Assembly: GCF_003843835.1 (NCBI RefSeq)
Contig: NZ_RKQL01000001.1
Location: 434,001-498,000 of the forward strand
Length of the DNA stretch: 64,000 nucleotides
Direction: 5' to 3'
From: Tibeticola sediminis
GTDB taxonomy: Bacteria > Pseudomonadota > Gammaproteobacteria > Burkholderiales > Burkholderiaceae_C
Position 1 is the stretch's first letter, and each line of letters starts with the position of its first letter. Below are positions 9,601-16,916 of the stretch, piece after piece. The notes under the pieces were generated by a model, which saw only the letters and a program-made list of their open reading frames with translations, had not been told where the DNA came from and ran no database searches. The position numbers and the translations under genes were made by a program.

Positions 9601-10325
9601 CCCGAAGCCAGCAAGGCCTGGGCCGCGAGCATCAGCAACTCGCGGCGGGCCACCGGATTGGACACCGCGCGCAAGGACCGCAGCGCAACTTCGGCGGCGC
9701 GCCGGTACTGCCCGATGCCCACGAGTGCCGACACCGCCTCGCGGGCTTGCGCCAGCGGCAGCGGCAGCAAGCGTTCGACCGACGCCGCGGTCCGCTCGAT
9801 CAGCGCTGCATCGCCCAGCGCCTGAGCGGTAACCAGACGCTCGCGCCAAAGATCGAAACGCTCCGGCGGTGCGGCACGCGCCAGGAGCCTACGCAAGGCG
9901 GCTTCGGCGGCGGCCTGCTCGTCCGCCTTCCCCTGGGCTTGCGCGTCGAACCAGCGCCGCTGATAGACGCCCAAACGCAAAGCATCCGCGCGCGGGTCGT
10001 TGCCCAAGGGTGCCAGTGCCTCGAGCGCCGCATCGGGCTCGCCCGCGTGGAGGTAGCGCCGCGCAAGCTGCAGGCGCAGTTGGACATCGCCGCGACGCAG
10101 CCGCAACAATTGCTCGAGGTACTGAATCGCCAAACGGTCGTCCTGGCTGGCCTCCACGAAACGCGCCAATTGCCGCTCCGGCCACATCACGGCCATGGCG
10201 GCGAGGCCGAGCAAGGCCAAGCCCACCAGAGTTCCGCGCGGGAACAGCCGACTGCGGCTCGGATCGTCCGGCACCACGGTCAGCGGTGGCGGACGGTTGG
10301 AATGGCGATCGGGCGGCGCGGGCAT
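6618..10325 (-). CDS. pelB: Pel outer-membrane export protein PelB (TPR scaffold plus beta-barrel)
   Basis: This 1235-residue protein has an N-terminal membrane anchor (about residues 30-46, LVGLALLGLAAMAVMW), a very long alpha-helical TPR scaffold (about 65-860) and a C-terminal beta-barrel (about 900-1235) built of alternating strands and ending in an aromatic-rich strand (WSIQYRIWYGP). PelB exports Pel across the outer membrane, and its TPRs bind the modifying enzyme PelA. The length agrees with Pseudomonas PelB (about 1193 residues). It begins 21 bp after pelA stops. The two long open frames on the opposite strand are codon-bias shadows. Confidence 0.95.
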   Translation of the reverse strand: MPAPPDRHSNRPPPLTVVPDDPSRSRLFPRGTLVGLALLGLAAMAVMWPERQLARFVEASQDDRLAIQYLEQLLRLRRGDVQLRLQLARRYLHAGEPDAALEALAPLGNDPRADALRLGVYQRRWFDAQAQGKADEQAAAEAALRRLLARAAPPERFDLWRERLVTAQALGDAALIERTAASVERLLPLPLAQAREAVSALVGIGQYRRAAEVALRSLRAVSNPVARRELLMLAAQALLASGDAVAAYDTVAPLARSGPVDTDLAWSLLKWALAANRPGDARQWLLQAWPAANTAQNSTARLTPEQAEWAWRAALGGADLPLALRVADAVLANQASEEWARRRAQVLEWSNQPDAAMRQWMALLERHFSTEALEQLGRLATALGSGPGQIAYWRTRERSGKLTAAEWEQYAKAVELQGDAREAVAVLRRGALQHPRLYGRMGWLLLAMGEIDEAKAAYARGLEAGALDLQAAMDDALLLIQTGAYEAALEVLERTRTAPGTEAQRIAHGGLRGDLAWDLGRVPQAVGAYRELWAAPALRRGLKPYQFQRFVAGVAETEGPAAALALIEQVWSEAPSAALAMQWLAALVKQPSLAGLEAWQRATASLAGQLERDAAVHAARAQVWLALKRSNAALGDLQQAVRLDPASRDYRVALMWLLLDLQRLDELRQQVRSAARMLLTSTEGQDLLAVAYQALNDLPRALALSARLYPRKRGDALWLINYGDLLTRANDGVRARAAYDRAWTLLQQAARTGGAAGGGNAPSFEQLLAALRLAKEPPDRVSASQQQRLIAALREKLRCTGQPVSCTERLPEQARAQLDAAIATWLVRLDTKDAARAWLAKAVLTQADRQSIELQIALAENDRQRVDELIDAGALRALTPIDRVEAFRVAGRNMDARAQAAEVLEETADRGQNSDAIKALMRDETQRRIDIAHQTGLRFEHRLNDVVRREGPVLSQSVTLTSQLKLTLDLGRWRLQSTNAQALTGLPAQAQEARVALQYADEGLRAKLSVGRNEAVGATNPLSLEIQGKLPWGIQGDFQWHRNEVTEDSAALLVAGKADRVHAGVSKTVGRWWVQGGLDTLRYSTRLGAHLGNAQQADVQAGVWLRQGEPDIGLRASVTSRRSQANGVPEAAYARLDIDGNRPDARFFVPAGDDFVGVGLTINQLAADRYSRHWLPLLDAGWTQSRRQGGALEWTLGVQGPVVGADRLSLVYQRRRDAAGQSRQWSIQYRIWYGP

Positions 10326-10346
10326 GGGCTCTGCGGCGTCAAAAGC

Positions 10347-13217
10347 TCATCCAGCCCGAAACTCGAGCTCGATCGAACCGCGGCTGTGCTTGGATGCGAG
10401 GCGCCAAACGCCACCTGCCTCTCGTTCGATCCGCCAGCCCCTGCTGGCCGCATCCTTCACACGCCAGCCCGGTGGCCATTCGAACCGAACGTCGAGCGGG
10501 CCATGGCCGGAAAACTCGACCTCGAGGCGCTGGTCCATCGCCTCCCACCGGACCACGGCGGCATTGGCATCGACCAAGCGCGGCGCGGCAGCCGCAAGCT
10601 CGGAGGCTGTGCGCAGGACGACGGTGGAGGCCACGGCATGCAGGTAGCGCATCTGCGCATGTTCGTTGTAGCCCGCCAGTCCCTGACTGCGACGGAGATC
10701 GGGCGCAGCCGAAGGCAGCGGCTGCCGCCACTGACGCAGGGCGTCGGGCGCACGCAATTGCCAGCCCCCGTCGAGCCGACGCGCGACCACGGCCCGCTGC
10801 CAGGCCAGGACGCTCGCGAAATACTGGCTCGCATAGATCGTGTGCACGGGCTGAGCCAGGGCCCAACGCCAGAGCTTGTGCAGGCTCTTGGCCCCCGCAG
10901 CATTCGAGACCACGTAGGGATGAAAGTAGAGGTTGAGCGGCTTGAGCCGACGCGGCGCGTCGGTGAGCTCGAAGGTTTCGATGGCGCGCTCGAAGCCAAA
11001 AAACGGGCCGGTCCAATTGTTCGTGTAGTCTTGTTCGTTCGACATCGGCGCATACACCTGCCAACGGCCCCCTTTCGGGATCCCCAGCGGCCAGACATTG
11101 CAGAGGGTCGGTGCCGAGCGTGTGATCGTCGCCCCGCCGCCGTTGATGTTGCCCATGCCTGCGGCATACACCGCGGCAACCGCGCTCACGGGGGGATTGC
11201 AATCCCCAGGCCAGAGGAACATGCTGCACGCCTTCCCGGGTGGCAATAGGTTTTGCTCGATCCAGCGCTTCGAGCCGACAACCTCGGTCTCGGTGCTGAA
11301 GCGATAGCCCGGCACCGGCAGGTAGGCGCCGTATTTGAGCGGGTTGTAGGGCCGGTGGCTGCTCTGCTCGCCTGCGGCCACGACCCAGTCGAACGGATGG
11401 CTCCAGCTGTGGCTGCCGGCTTCGACGAAGGGCAAGGCAAAGAGCCGACGCGCCCATTGCTGAGCGGCTTCAGCCGTCTCCGGGTAGACCCCTTCTTTCG
11501 AAATCTCGGCCACGACCGCAGAGCCCAGAATCGGCGTGCGGTAGACCTCGATGTACTCACGCAACAGTACCTCCGCGACCAGCGGAGAGCCGGGTCGGTC
11601 GCAGCGGTTGACCCAGCCATCGGCATCGAAATGCACGAAAAACGCCCGCCGCCCGACGCGGGTGGTGACGTCGGGCATCGGCGCGTCGCTCACGCGCAGC
11701 GCACGGCGGAAAAACTCGATCGGATCGACCGACCAGCGCGCGCCGGCAGCCCCAGGCAAATTGAAGACGCCGAAGTTGCCCAGTGCGTAGCCGCCCCAGG
11801 GCGTGATGGCCGCGCCGTCCATGCGGCGACCATCGCGGGCTAGTGCCGAAAGCCAAACTTCGCTGCCCGCCCCCGCCGCCAACTCCACCGTATCGGTTGG
11901 AGCGATCAGCGGCAGCACCTCGCCCGCGGGGACCGCTGGTAGACGTTGCACCCGAATCGGCCCGGGCAGGGCATCGACCCCGGGTTGCAAGCCAAAATCG
12001 CGCAACAAGGCGGGTTCACTCTGCCCCAGAATGACACAGGGCACACCCTGCTCGCGCGCCAGCCGAAGCAAGGCGCGCGCGGGCTCGGGCACCTCGGATC
12101 GGTCGGACCACAACACCACGCCCGCGTAGCGGCCGGCCAGCGGCCCTTCCACCGGCGTCGCATCGCCAACGTATCGGTATTCGGGGACGAAGCCGTGGTA
12201 TTCCAGCGGCAGTGCGCCATACATATGGGCGCTTTCGGCCTGCAGATCCGGCGTATTGCCGTCTGGGTTGGCGTGCAGCAGCAAAACCTTGCGCGGCAGC
12301 ACCTCGATCGTGCTCACCCCAAGGCTTGTCAGGGAGGGTTCGGCAACCCAAGGGATCAATCCCGCATCGGCGATGCGTTGCGCGGTCTGCCGGGCCAGCG
12401 CCCGCTCGGCGGGGGCGCAATAGTCGATGCCGACGCCCGCAATCCCGTAACGGCTGCGCAGCTCGGCAAAGCGGTCCAACAGCCAACGGCGGTCGGCCTC
12501 GGGCACTTCGCCGTAACGACGGCTTTGTGGGTCCCAGCGCTGGAACAGCGACTCGGCGGCGACCGCGAGCACGCTGGGGGCGAGTTCGGCATCGACCAGC
12601 TCGAAACCGCGGTTGAGCAGGAAACGAATGCCCTCGTATCGCTGCTGCAGTCCCCGCAGCGTGGCCCGCAAGGCCTGCGCCTGCTGTAGGCGGGCGGAGT
12701 CGGTTTTCGCGATGCGGTGATAGGAGTCCAGCGTGTCGAGAAAGAATGCCCGAAAGCCTGCCTTCCAAAGCGGTGCAATGATCCGCTCTGCCACAAAGGC
12801 CGGCCAACGCGCATGGGTCTGGTCGATGATCTGGGCATCCCATTCGGGGTTGCGGCCGACCACCGCACCTGCGGGCAGATCGGCCGCGTAGGGCCGGCTC
12901 GCCTGCACCTCTCCGAGCGAGACATAGGCCATCGCGAGCGTCTGCGGCGCGAGCCGAGCGACGACTGCCGGGTCCGCCGCCAGCGCATGTTCAGGCTCGA
13001 GCACGACGCCGTCGAACGCCGACAGTTCGTCGAACGGAATTTGCGCTCCGTAATAAAACGCCAGGGACTGCAGCGGCGCAGCAGCCTGGGTCGTGCGCGG
13101 CGCGCCGTCCAGCGACGAGCCGGACGCCGCTGCAGCCGCAGCCGAGCCGGCCAGCGCCGCAGGCAGCGGCCAAGTCAGCGGGGCGATACCCTTGAGAAAT
13201 AGACGGCGTGGAATCAT
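10347..13217 (-). CDS. pelA: Pel polysaccharide hydrolase/deacetylase PelA
   Basis: PelA partially de-N-acetylates and also hydrolyses Pel in the periplasm. The product is 956 residues (family about 948). Residues 3-10 (PRRLFLKG) followed by a hydrophobic Ala-rich stretch form a signal peptide with a twin-arginine motif. A GH-type hydrolase domain follows (about 50-300), with candidate acidic residues Asp161 (FFLDTLDSY) and Glu222 (AAESLF). A linker and reductase-like region comes next, then the deacetylase domain, with metal-binding Asp531/Asp533 (FVHFDADGW) and His603/His607 (GSHSWSHPF), and a C-terminal beta-rich domain. It is the first gene of the operon; the 99 bp between it and the divergent thpR must hold both promoters. 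Confidence 0.96.
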   Translation of the reverse strand: MIPRRLFLKGIAPLTWPLPAALAGSAAAAAASGSSLDGAPRTTQAAAPLQSLAFYYGAQIPFDELSAFDGVVLEPEHALAADPAVVARLAPQTLAMAYVSLGEVQASRPYAADLPAGAVVGRNPEWDAQIIDQTHARWPAFVAERIIAPLWKAGFRAFFLDTLDSYHRIAKTDSARLQQAQALRATLRGLQQRYEGIRFLLNRGFELVDAELAPSVLAVAAESLFQRWDPQSRRYGEVPEADRRWLLDRFAELRSRYGIAGVGIDYCAPAERALARQTAQRIADAGLIPWVAEPSLTSLGVSTIEVLPRKVLLLHANPDGNTPDLQAESAHMYGALPLEYHGFVPEYRYVGDATPVEGPLAGRYAGVVLWSDRSEVPEPARALLRLAREQGVPCVILGQSEPALLRDFGLQPGVDALPGPIRVQRLPAVPAGEVLPLIAPTDTVELAAGAGSEVWLSALARDGRRMDGAAITPWGGYALGNFGVFNLPGAAGARWSVDPIEFFRRALRVSDAPMPDVTTRVGRRAFFVHFDADGWVNRCDRPGSPLVAEVLLREYIEVYRTPILGSAVVAEISKEGVYPETAEAAQQWARRLFALPFVEAGSHSWSHPFDWVVAAGEQSSHRPYNPLKYGAYLPVPGYRFSTETEVVGSKRWIEQNLLPPGKACSMFLWPGDCNPPVSAVAAVYAAGMGNINGGGATITRSAPTLCNVWPLGIPKGGRWQVYAPMSNEQDYTNNWTGPFFGFERAIETFELTDAPRRLKPLNLYFHPYVVSNAAGAKSLHKLWRWALAQPVHTIYASQYFASVLAWQRAVVARRLDGGWQLRAPDALRQWRQPLPSAAPDLRRSQGLAGYNEHAQMRYLHAVASTVVLRTASELAAAAPRLVDANAAVVRWEAMDQRLEVEFSGHGPLDVRFEWPPGWRVKDAASRGWRIEREAGGVWRLASKHSRGSIELEFRAG

Positions 13218-13316
13218 GGTTTTGAAGATAACCGATGATTCTCAACGAAGACGGTGGGCCTTCGTGGTCCAAAGGAACGACATAAACCTCGGACACGCGC
13301 AGTAGTTCACGTCGCC

Positions 13317-13901
13317 ATGGCCGCACACGCACGCTCAGACCCGTCGCCGGTGCCCCCGTCCCCGGACACGTCCCCGCCGACACGCCGCCTCTTTATCGCC
13401 CTGTGGCCGGACGGCCGGACCCGATCGGCGCTGCGGGCGAGGCAGGCGCTTGGAGCCTGGCCCCGCGGGGTGCGGCTGGTCGATGCGGCGCAGTTGCACC
13501 TGACCCTGCACTACCTGGGTGCCGTGCACGAGTCCGAGCTGCCGCGCTGGATTCGACGACTCAAAGTCGCTTGCACCCTTTTCGACCTCGAGGGCGACCG
13601 CTACGCGCTGTGGCCACATGGCATTGCCGTTTGGATGCCCGTGGCCGTGCCCGAGGGTCTGCTCACGCTGCACCAGCGCCTGGCAGACCGCATCGTCGCG
13701 GCAGGCCACCGGGTCGACCCTCGACCATTTCAGCCCCATGTGACGCTGGCGCGCCGGGCGCAAGCCGCTGCACTCCCGCCGCCGCGCGGCGCTCGGGGCG
13801 TGCACTGGGCGGTGCGCGGGTATGCTCTCGTTGAATCGTGCTCGTCGGCGCAGGGGGTGTTTTATCGCGTCCTGCACCGCTACCGCTGCACGCCCCCTTG
13901 A
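13317..13901 (+). CDS. thpR: RNA 2',3'-cyclic phosphodiesterase (2H phosphoesterase, LigT/ThpR family)
   Basis: This 194-residue protein of the 2H phosphoesterase superfamily hydrolyses 2',3'-cyclic phosphate RNA ends to 2'-phosphates and can ligate tRNA halves in vitro. Both catalytic HxTx motifs are present, HLTL (in [10 protein letters not shown]) and HVTL (in [10 protein letters not shown]), as is the usual [10 protein letters not shown] opening strand. I chose the ATG at 13317 over an in-frame start at 13254 because the extra residues are not family-like. It is transcribed divergently from pelA, and its 3' end is 23 bp before gloA. Confidence 0.9.
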   Translation: MAAHARSDPSPVPPSPDTSPPTRRLFIALWPDGRTRSALRARQALGAWPRGVRLVDAAQLHLTLHYLGAVHESELPRWIRRLKVACTLFDLEGDRYALWPHGIAVWMPVAVPEGLLTLHQRLADRIVAAGHRVDPRPFQPHVTLARRAQAAALPPPRGARGVHWAVRGYALVESCSSAQGVFYRVLHRYRCTPP

Positions 13902-13924
13902 ACCCCGAAGTCCTGGAGTTTTCG

Positions 13925-14341
13925 ATGCGCATTTTGCACACCATGTTGCGGGTCGGTGATCTGCAGCGTTCGATCGACTTCTACACCCAGGTGCTGGGCA
14001 TGACGCTGCTGCGCACCTCGGAGAACCCCGAGTACAAATACTCGCTCGCCTTCCTCGGCTACGAAGGTGGAAACCCCGCGCAAGCCGAGATCGAGCTCAC
14101 CTACAACTGGGGCGTGGATCGTTACGAAATCGGCACGGCCTACGGCCACATCGCGATCGGCGTGCCGGACATCTACGCCGCCTGCGACCGAATCCGCGCC
14201 GCTGGCGGCACCATCACGCGCGAACCCGGCCCGGTCAAAGGCGGCCGCACGGTGATCGCCTTCATCACCGACCCCGATGGCTACAAAATCGAACTCATCG
14301 AGCGGCCCGACGAGGCATCGTCCGGTACGAGCCTGCGTTGA
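13925..14341 (+). CDS. gloA: Lactoylglutathione lyase (glyoxalase I)
   Basis: Glyoxalase I converts the methylglyoxal-glutathione hemithioacetal to S-lactoylglutathione. This 138-residue protein is close to Escherichia coli GloA along its whole length ([72 protein letters not shown]). The four metal ligands are seen as His5, Glu57, His75 and Glu123, which fits the short nickel-dependent type. The start at 13925 is preceded by GGAG 8 bp upstream and gives the correct N-terminus. It ends 26 bp before the pdxH ATG. Confidence 0.97.
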   Translation: MRILHTMLRVGDLQRSIDFYTQVLGMTLLRTSENPEYKYSLAFLGYEGGNPAQAEIELTYNWGVDRYEIGTAYGHIAIGVPDIYAACDRIRAAGGTITREPGPVKGGRTVIAFITDPDGYKIELIERPDEASSGTSLR

Positions 14342-14367
14342 CGCCACCTCCGAAAGACCCCACGTCC

Positions 14368-15015
14368 ATGACCGATACCGCCCGCCACCTCGCGCAGTTG
14401 CGCAAGAGCTATGAGAAGGCCGAACTCAGCGAGGCCCATTCCCACGCCGACCCGCTCAAACAGTTTGAGCAGTGGCTCGAGGAAGCCATTCGCGCCGAAA
14501 TTCCCGAGCCCAACGCCATGACGCTCGCCACCGTCGGGCCAGACCTGCGCCCGAGCACGCGCGTGGTGCTCATCAAAGGCTACGACGCGCGCGGCATTGT
14601 CTGGTACACCAACTACCACAGCCGTAAAGGCCAGGAGCTCGCCGGCAACCCCTACGCCGCGCTGCAGTTTCATTGGGTCGAGCTCGAGCGCGTGGTGCGC
14701 ATCGAAGGCGTGGTCGAGAAAGTCAGCCCTGAAGAGAGCGACGCGTATTTCCACAGCCGGCCGCTCGACAGCCGCATCGGCGCCTGGGCCAGCCCGCAAA
14801 GCGAAGTCATCCCCGACCGCAGCGTGCTCGTCACCGCCGCGGCCAAATACGGCGCGAAATTCATGCTCAACCCGCCGCGCCCGCCGCACTGGGGCGGCTA
14901 CCGACTCAAGCCCGATCAGTGGCAGTTCTGGCAAGGCCGTCGGAGCCGCCTGCATGACCGGCTGCGCTACCGCCTCGAAAACGGCGTCTGGGTGCGCGAA
15001 CGCCTCGCGCCCTGA
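14368..15015 (+). CDS. pdxH: Pyridoxamine 5'-phosphate oxidase
   Basis: PdxH uses FMN and oxygen to oxidise pyridoxine/pyridoxamine 5'-phosphate to pyridoxal 5'-phosphate. The 215-residue product shows the family signatures: [20 protein letters not shown] (FMN binding), [48 protein letters not shown], and the C-terminal [20 protein letters not shown] active-site region. The ATG at 14368 gives [15 protein letters not shown]; an in-frame TTG ten codons upstream overlaps the gloA stop and is less likely. Confidence 0.97.
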   Translation: MTDTARHLAQLRKSYEKAELSEAHSHADPLKQFEQWLEEAIRAEIPEPNAMTLATVGPDLRPSTRVVLIKGYDARGIVWYTNYHSRKGQELAGNPYAALQFHWVELERVVRIEGVVEKVSPEESDAYFHSRPLDSRIGAWASPQSEVIPDRSVLVTAAAKYGAKFMLNPPRPPHWGGYRLKPDQWQFWQGRRSRLHDRLRYRLENGVWVRERLAP

Positions 15016-15035
15016 CAGCGCCAGCGGCGGCGGCC

Positions 15036-16001
15036 TTACTGCGGCAGATATGGCACCAGCGCCATCGCCAGCGACACACTGACCAGCGCCAGCGCGGTCG
15101 ATACCGCCACGCTCGCCGTCACCAGTGCCTCGGCGCGCCGGTAGCGCTGCGAAAACAAAAACACATTCGCGCCGATCGGCAGCGAGGCGGCCACCACCAT
15201 CACCGCCAGCGGCAATCCGCGCAGGCCCGCGGCCCAGCCCGCCAGCCCCATCAGCATCGGGTGCACGAAGGTCTTGACTGCGGCAATCGCCAGCGCCCCT
15301 TTGAGCTGCGCGCCCACCGCCGTCTGCGCCAGCGTCACGCCCACCAGCACCAGCGCCACCGGCCCAAACGCATTGCCCAGCAGTTGCAGCGGCCGATCCA
15401 CCACCGGCGGCAAGCCCCAGCCGGTCTGCGCATACAGCAGGCCGGCGATGATGGGCAGCGGCACCGGGTGAATCACCGCGTTCCGCACCGCCCGCGCCAC
15501 CGTTCGCGCCAGGTGCCGCGGCGCCGCGCCGGGCTCGCGTGCGCGATCGCGGGCCGAGAGCAATTCCAGCACCACGGTCGCCAGCGTCAGCAGCACCAGC
15601 GCATGCGTGGAAATCAAGGTAAACAACTGCACCAGCCCCGCCTCGCCATACGCCAGCCCCACCAGCGGCACGCCGATCATCACCGTGTTGCTGAAGATCG
15701 ACGCCAGCGCCAACACCGCCGCGCGGCTGTCGAACCCTCGAGCCGCCAGCACCGCGAAGAACAACACCGCCGCGACCGCGTGGTAGAGCGCCATCGCGCC
15801 AAAGTCCAGCCGCTCGACGCGCACCGCGCTCATGGTGCGAAACAGCAGCGCCTGCGCCAGCACCAGAAACACCAGGTTGGAGAGGTCGCGCACCGACTCC
15901 GCCCGGATGAAGCGCAGCCGCCCCGCGACGAACCCGATGCCGATCAACAGCCCCACCGGCAGCAAGGCGGAAAGCACGGGGTGGTTGAGGTTGAGGGTCA
16001 T
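15036..16001 (-). CDS. AEC (auxin efflux carrier) family transporter
   Basis: This 321-residue protein has about ten hydrophobic helices in two halves. FSNTVMIGVPLVGLAYGE in the first half and the ASLPIGANVFLFSQRY stretch in the second half are typical of bacterial AEC permeases, which export or exchange small organic acids such as malate or malonate. The substrate cannot be read from the sequence. The start at 16001 (MTLNLNHPVLSALLPVG) is chosen; a longer frame upstream translates the 8-bp tandem repeat and is implausible. That repeat begins only 20 bp upstream of this ATG, so copy-number change could alter expression. Confidence 0.88.
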   Translation of the reverse strand: MTLNLNHPVLSALLPVGLLIGIGFVAGRLRFIRAESVRDLSNLVFLVLAQALLFRTMSAVRVERLDFGAMALYHAVAAVLFFAVLAARGFDSRAAVLALASIFSNTVMIGVPLVGLAYGEAGLVQLFTLISTHALVLLTLATVVLELLSARDRAREPGAAPRHLARTVARAVRNAVIHPVPLPIIAGLLYAQTGWGLPPVVDRPLQLLGNAFGPVALVLVGVTLAQTAVGAQLKGALAIAAVKTFVHPMLMGLAGWAAGLRGLPLAVMVVAASLPIGANVFLFSQRYRRAEALVTASVAVSTALALVSVSLAMALVPYLPQ

Positions 16002-16020
16002 GAAACAAAAGCTGCGATCA

Positions 16021-16090
16021 AAGCCGCGAAGCCGCGAAGCCGCGAAGCCGCGAAGCCGCGAAGCCGCGAAGCCGCGAAGCCGCGAAGCCG
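16021..16090. repeat. 8-bp tandem repeat, (AAGCCGCG) x 8 plus a partial copy
   Basis: Eight perfect copies of AAGCCGCG run from 16021 to 16084, followed by a six-base partial copy. The array lies 20 bp upstream of the AEC transporter start and 126 bp upstream of ccdA. Arrays like this gain or lose units by slipped-strand mispairing. It is not inside a recognised coding sequence. Confidence 0.97.
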
Positions 16091-16104
16091 ACGATGATGA
16101 CACG

Positions 16105-16144
16105 CCGCCTTCGCGCGCGCTGGCGCCTGCGCGCGCGAAGGCGG
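16105..16144. repeat. Perfect 16-bp inverted repeat with 8-bp loop
   Basis: Left arm 16105-16120 (CCGCCTTCGCGCGCGC) and right arm 16129-16144 are exact reverse complements around an 8-bp loop that itself contains GGCGCC. No T-run follows on either strand, so it is not a canonical intrinsic terminator. It sits between the tandem repeat and ccdA and could be a terminator-like hairpin, a cruciform or an autoregulatory operator of the toxin-antitoxin pair. Confidence 0.9.
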
Positions 16145-16215
16145 GCATGGCCCGTCGGGGGCTGCTTCTTCCTGCGCATAGAATGCGCACGACTCGCCAC
16201 ACTCAGGAGATCGCC

Positions 16216-16461
16216 ATGCCTGCCCTCGCATCGGCCCGCAAGCGGCCCGTCAACCTCAGTCTTAACGAGGGTCTGGTCGATCAGGCGCGGCGCTACACCG
16301 GCAACCTCTCCGAAACCGTCGAGGCGCTGCTCGCGGACTTCGTGCTCGCACAGCAACAGGCGCGGAAGGCCCAGGCCGAGCAGGCGGCGCGCGCCGTGGG
16401 CGCCTGGAACGCACTGGCCGAAGCCGCCGGCTCGTATGCCGACGCACACACCACGCTCTGA
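16216..16461 (+). CDS. ccdA: CcdA-like type II antitoxin
   Basis: This 81-residue protein has a short N-terminal ribbon-helix-helix-type segment (RPVNLSLNEGLVDQARRYTG), a helical middle and a C-terminal tail AGSYADAHTTL that corresponds to the NGSFADE tail of F-plasmid CcdA, the part that wraps around the CcdB toxin. CcdA proteins neutralise CcdB and repress their own operon. AGGAG stands 8 bp upstream of the ATG. The toxin gene follows after 96 bp, an unusually wide gap for this family, where the genes normally touch or overlap. Confidence 0.85.
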   Translation: MPALASARKRPVNLSLNEGLVDQARRYTGNLSETVEALLADFVLAQQQARKAQAEQAARAVGAWNALAEAAGSYADAHTTL

Positions 16462-16557
16462 GCGCGCGCAACTTCAGGATTCACGCCGCCCTCCACCCGA
16501 TCGCTCACGCCAAAGCGGCGCCGCGCCCCACCCTGCACATCCGCCCGCCCCGCCGCC

Positions 16558-16887
16558 GTGCCCCAGTTCGACGTCCACCGCAACCCCGGCGCGCTGCGCG
16601 ACACCGTGCCCTTCGTGGTGGTGGTGCAGTCGGCGCTGTTCGATGGCTACCGCCGCCGCGTCGTGGTGCCGCTGGTGCGGCGCAACGCGCTGCCTGCGGG
16701 CAGCGGCATCGTGCCCTCGCGGCTGAACCCGGAGTTCGAGATTGAGGGGGAGCGCGTGGTTCTGCACCCGCTGGACATGGTCTCCGTACCCACCTCGGCG
16801 CTCGGCGCGCGCGTGGGCAGCCTCGGCAGCGACGGCCAGGCCATCACCGACGCCCTCGACGAGTTGCTCAGCCGCGCCTGGGGTTGA
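16558..16887 (+). CDS. ccdB: CcdB-like toxin (DNA gyrase poison)
   Basis: This 109-residue protein matches the CcdB fold: an N-terminal QFDVHRNP strand, VVVVQSALFDGYRRRVVVPLV, and the central MVSVPTSALGARVGSL that aligns with MASVPVSVIGEEVADL of F-plasmid CcdB. CcdB traps gyrase on DNA. Here the C-terminus ends at Trp-Gly; F-plasmid CcdB ends Trp-Gly-Ile, where these residues contact gyrase, so the last residue is missing. Translation starts at GTG with no visible Shine-Dalgarno sequence, and no earlier start exists in the gap after ccdA. Activity is therefore uncertain. It lies 29 bp upstream of the restriction-modification gene. Confidence 0.85.
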   Translation: MPQFDVHRNPGALRDTVPFVVVVQSALFDGYRRRVVVPLVRRNALPAGSGIVPSRLNPEFEIEGERVVLHPLDMVSVPTSALGARVGSLGSDGQAITDALDELLSRAWG

Positions 16888-16916
16888 GCCCTTGAGAACA
16901 CCACACCCACCGCACC

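Noticed and set aside
16021..16090. Possible CRISPR array
   Set aside because: The unit is 8 bp with no spacers, so it is a simple tandem repeat.
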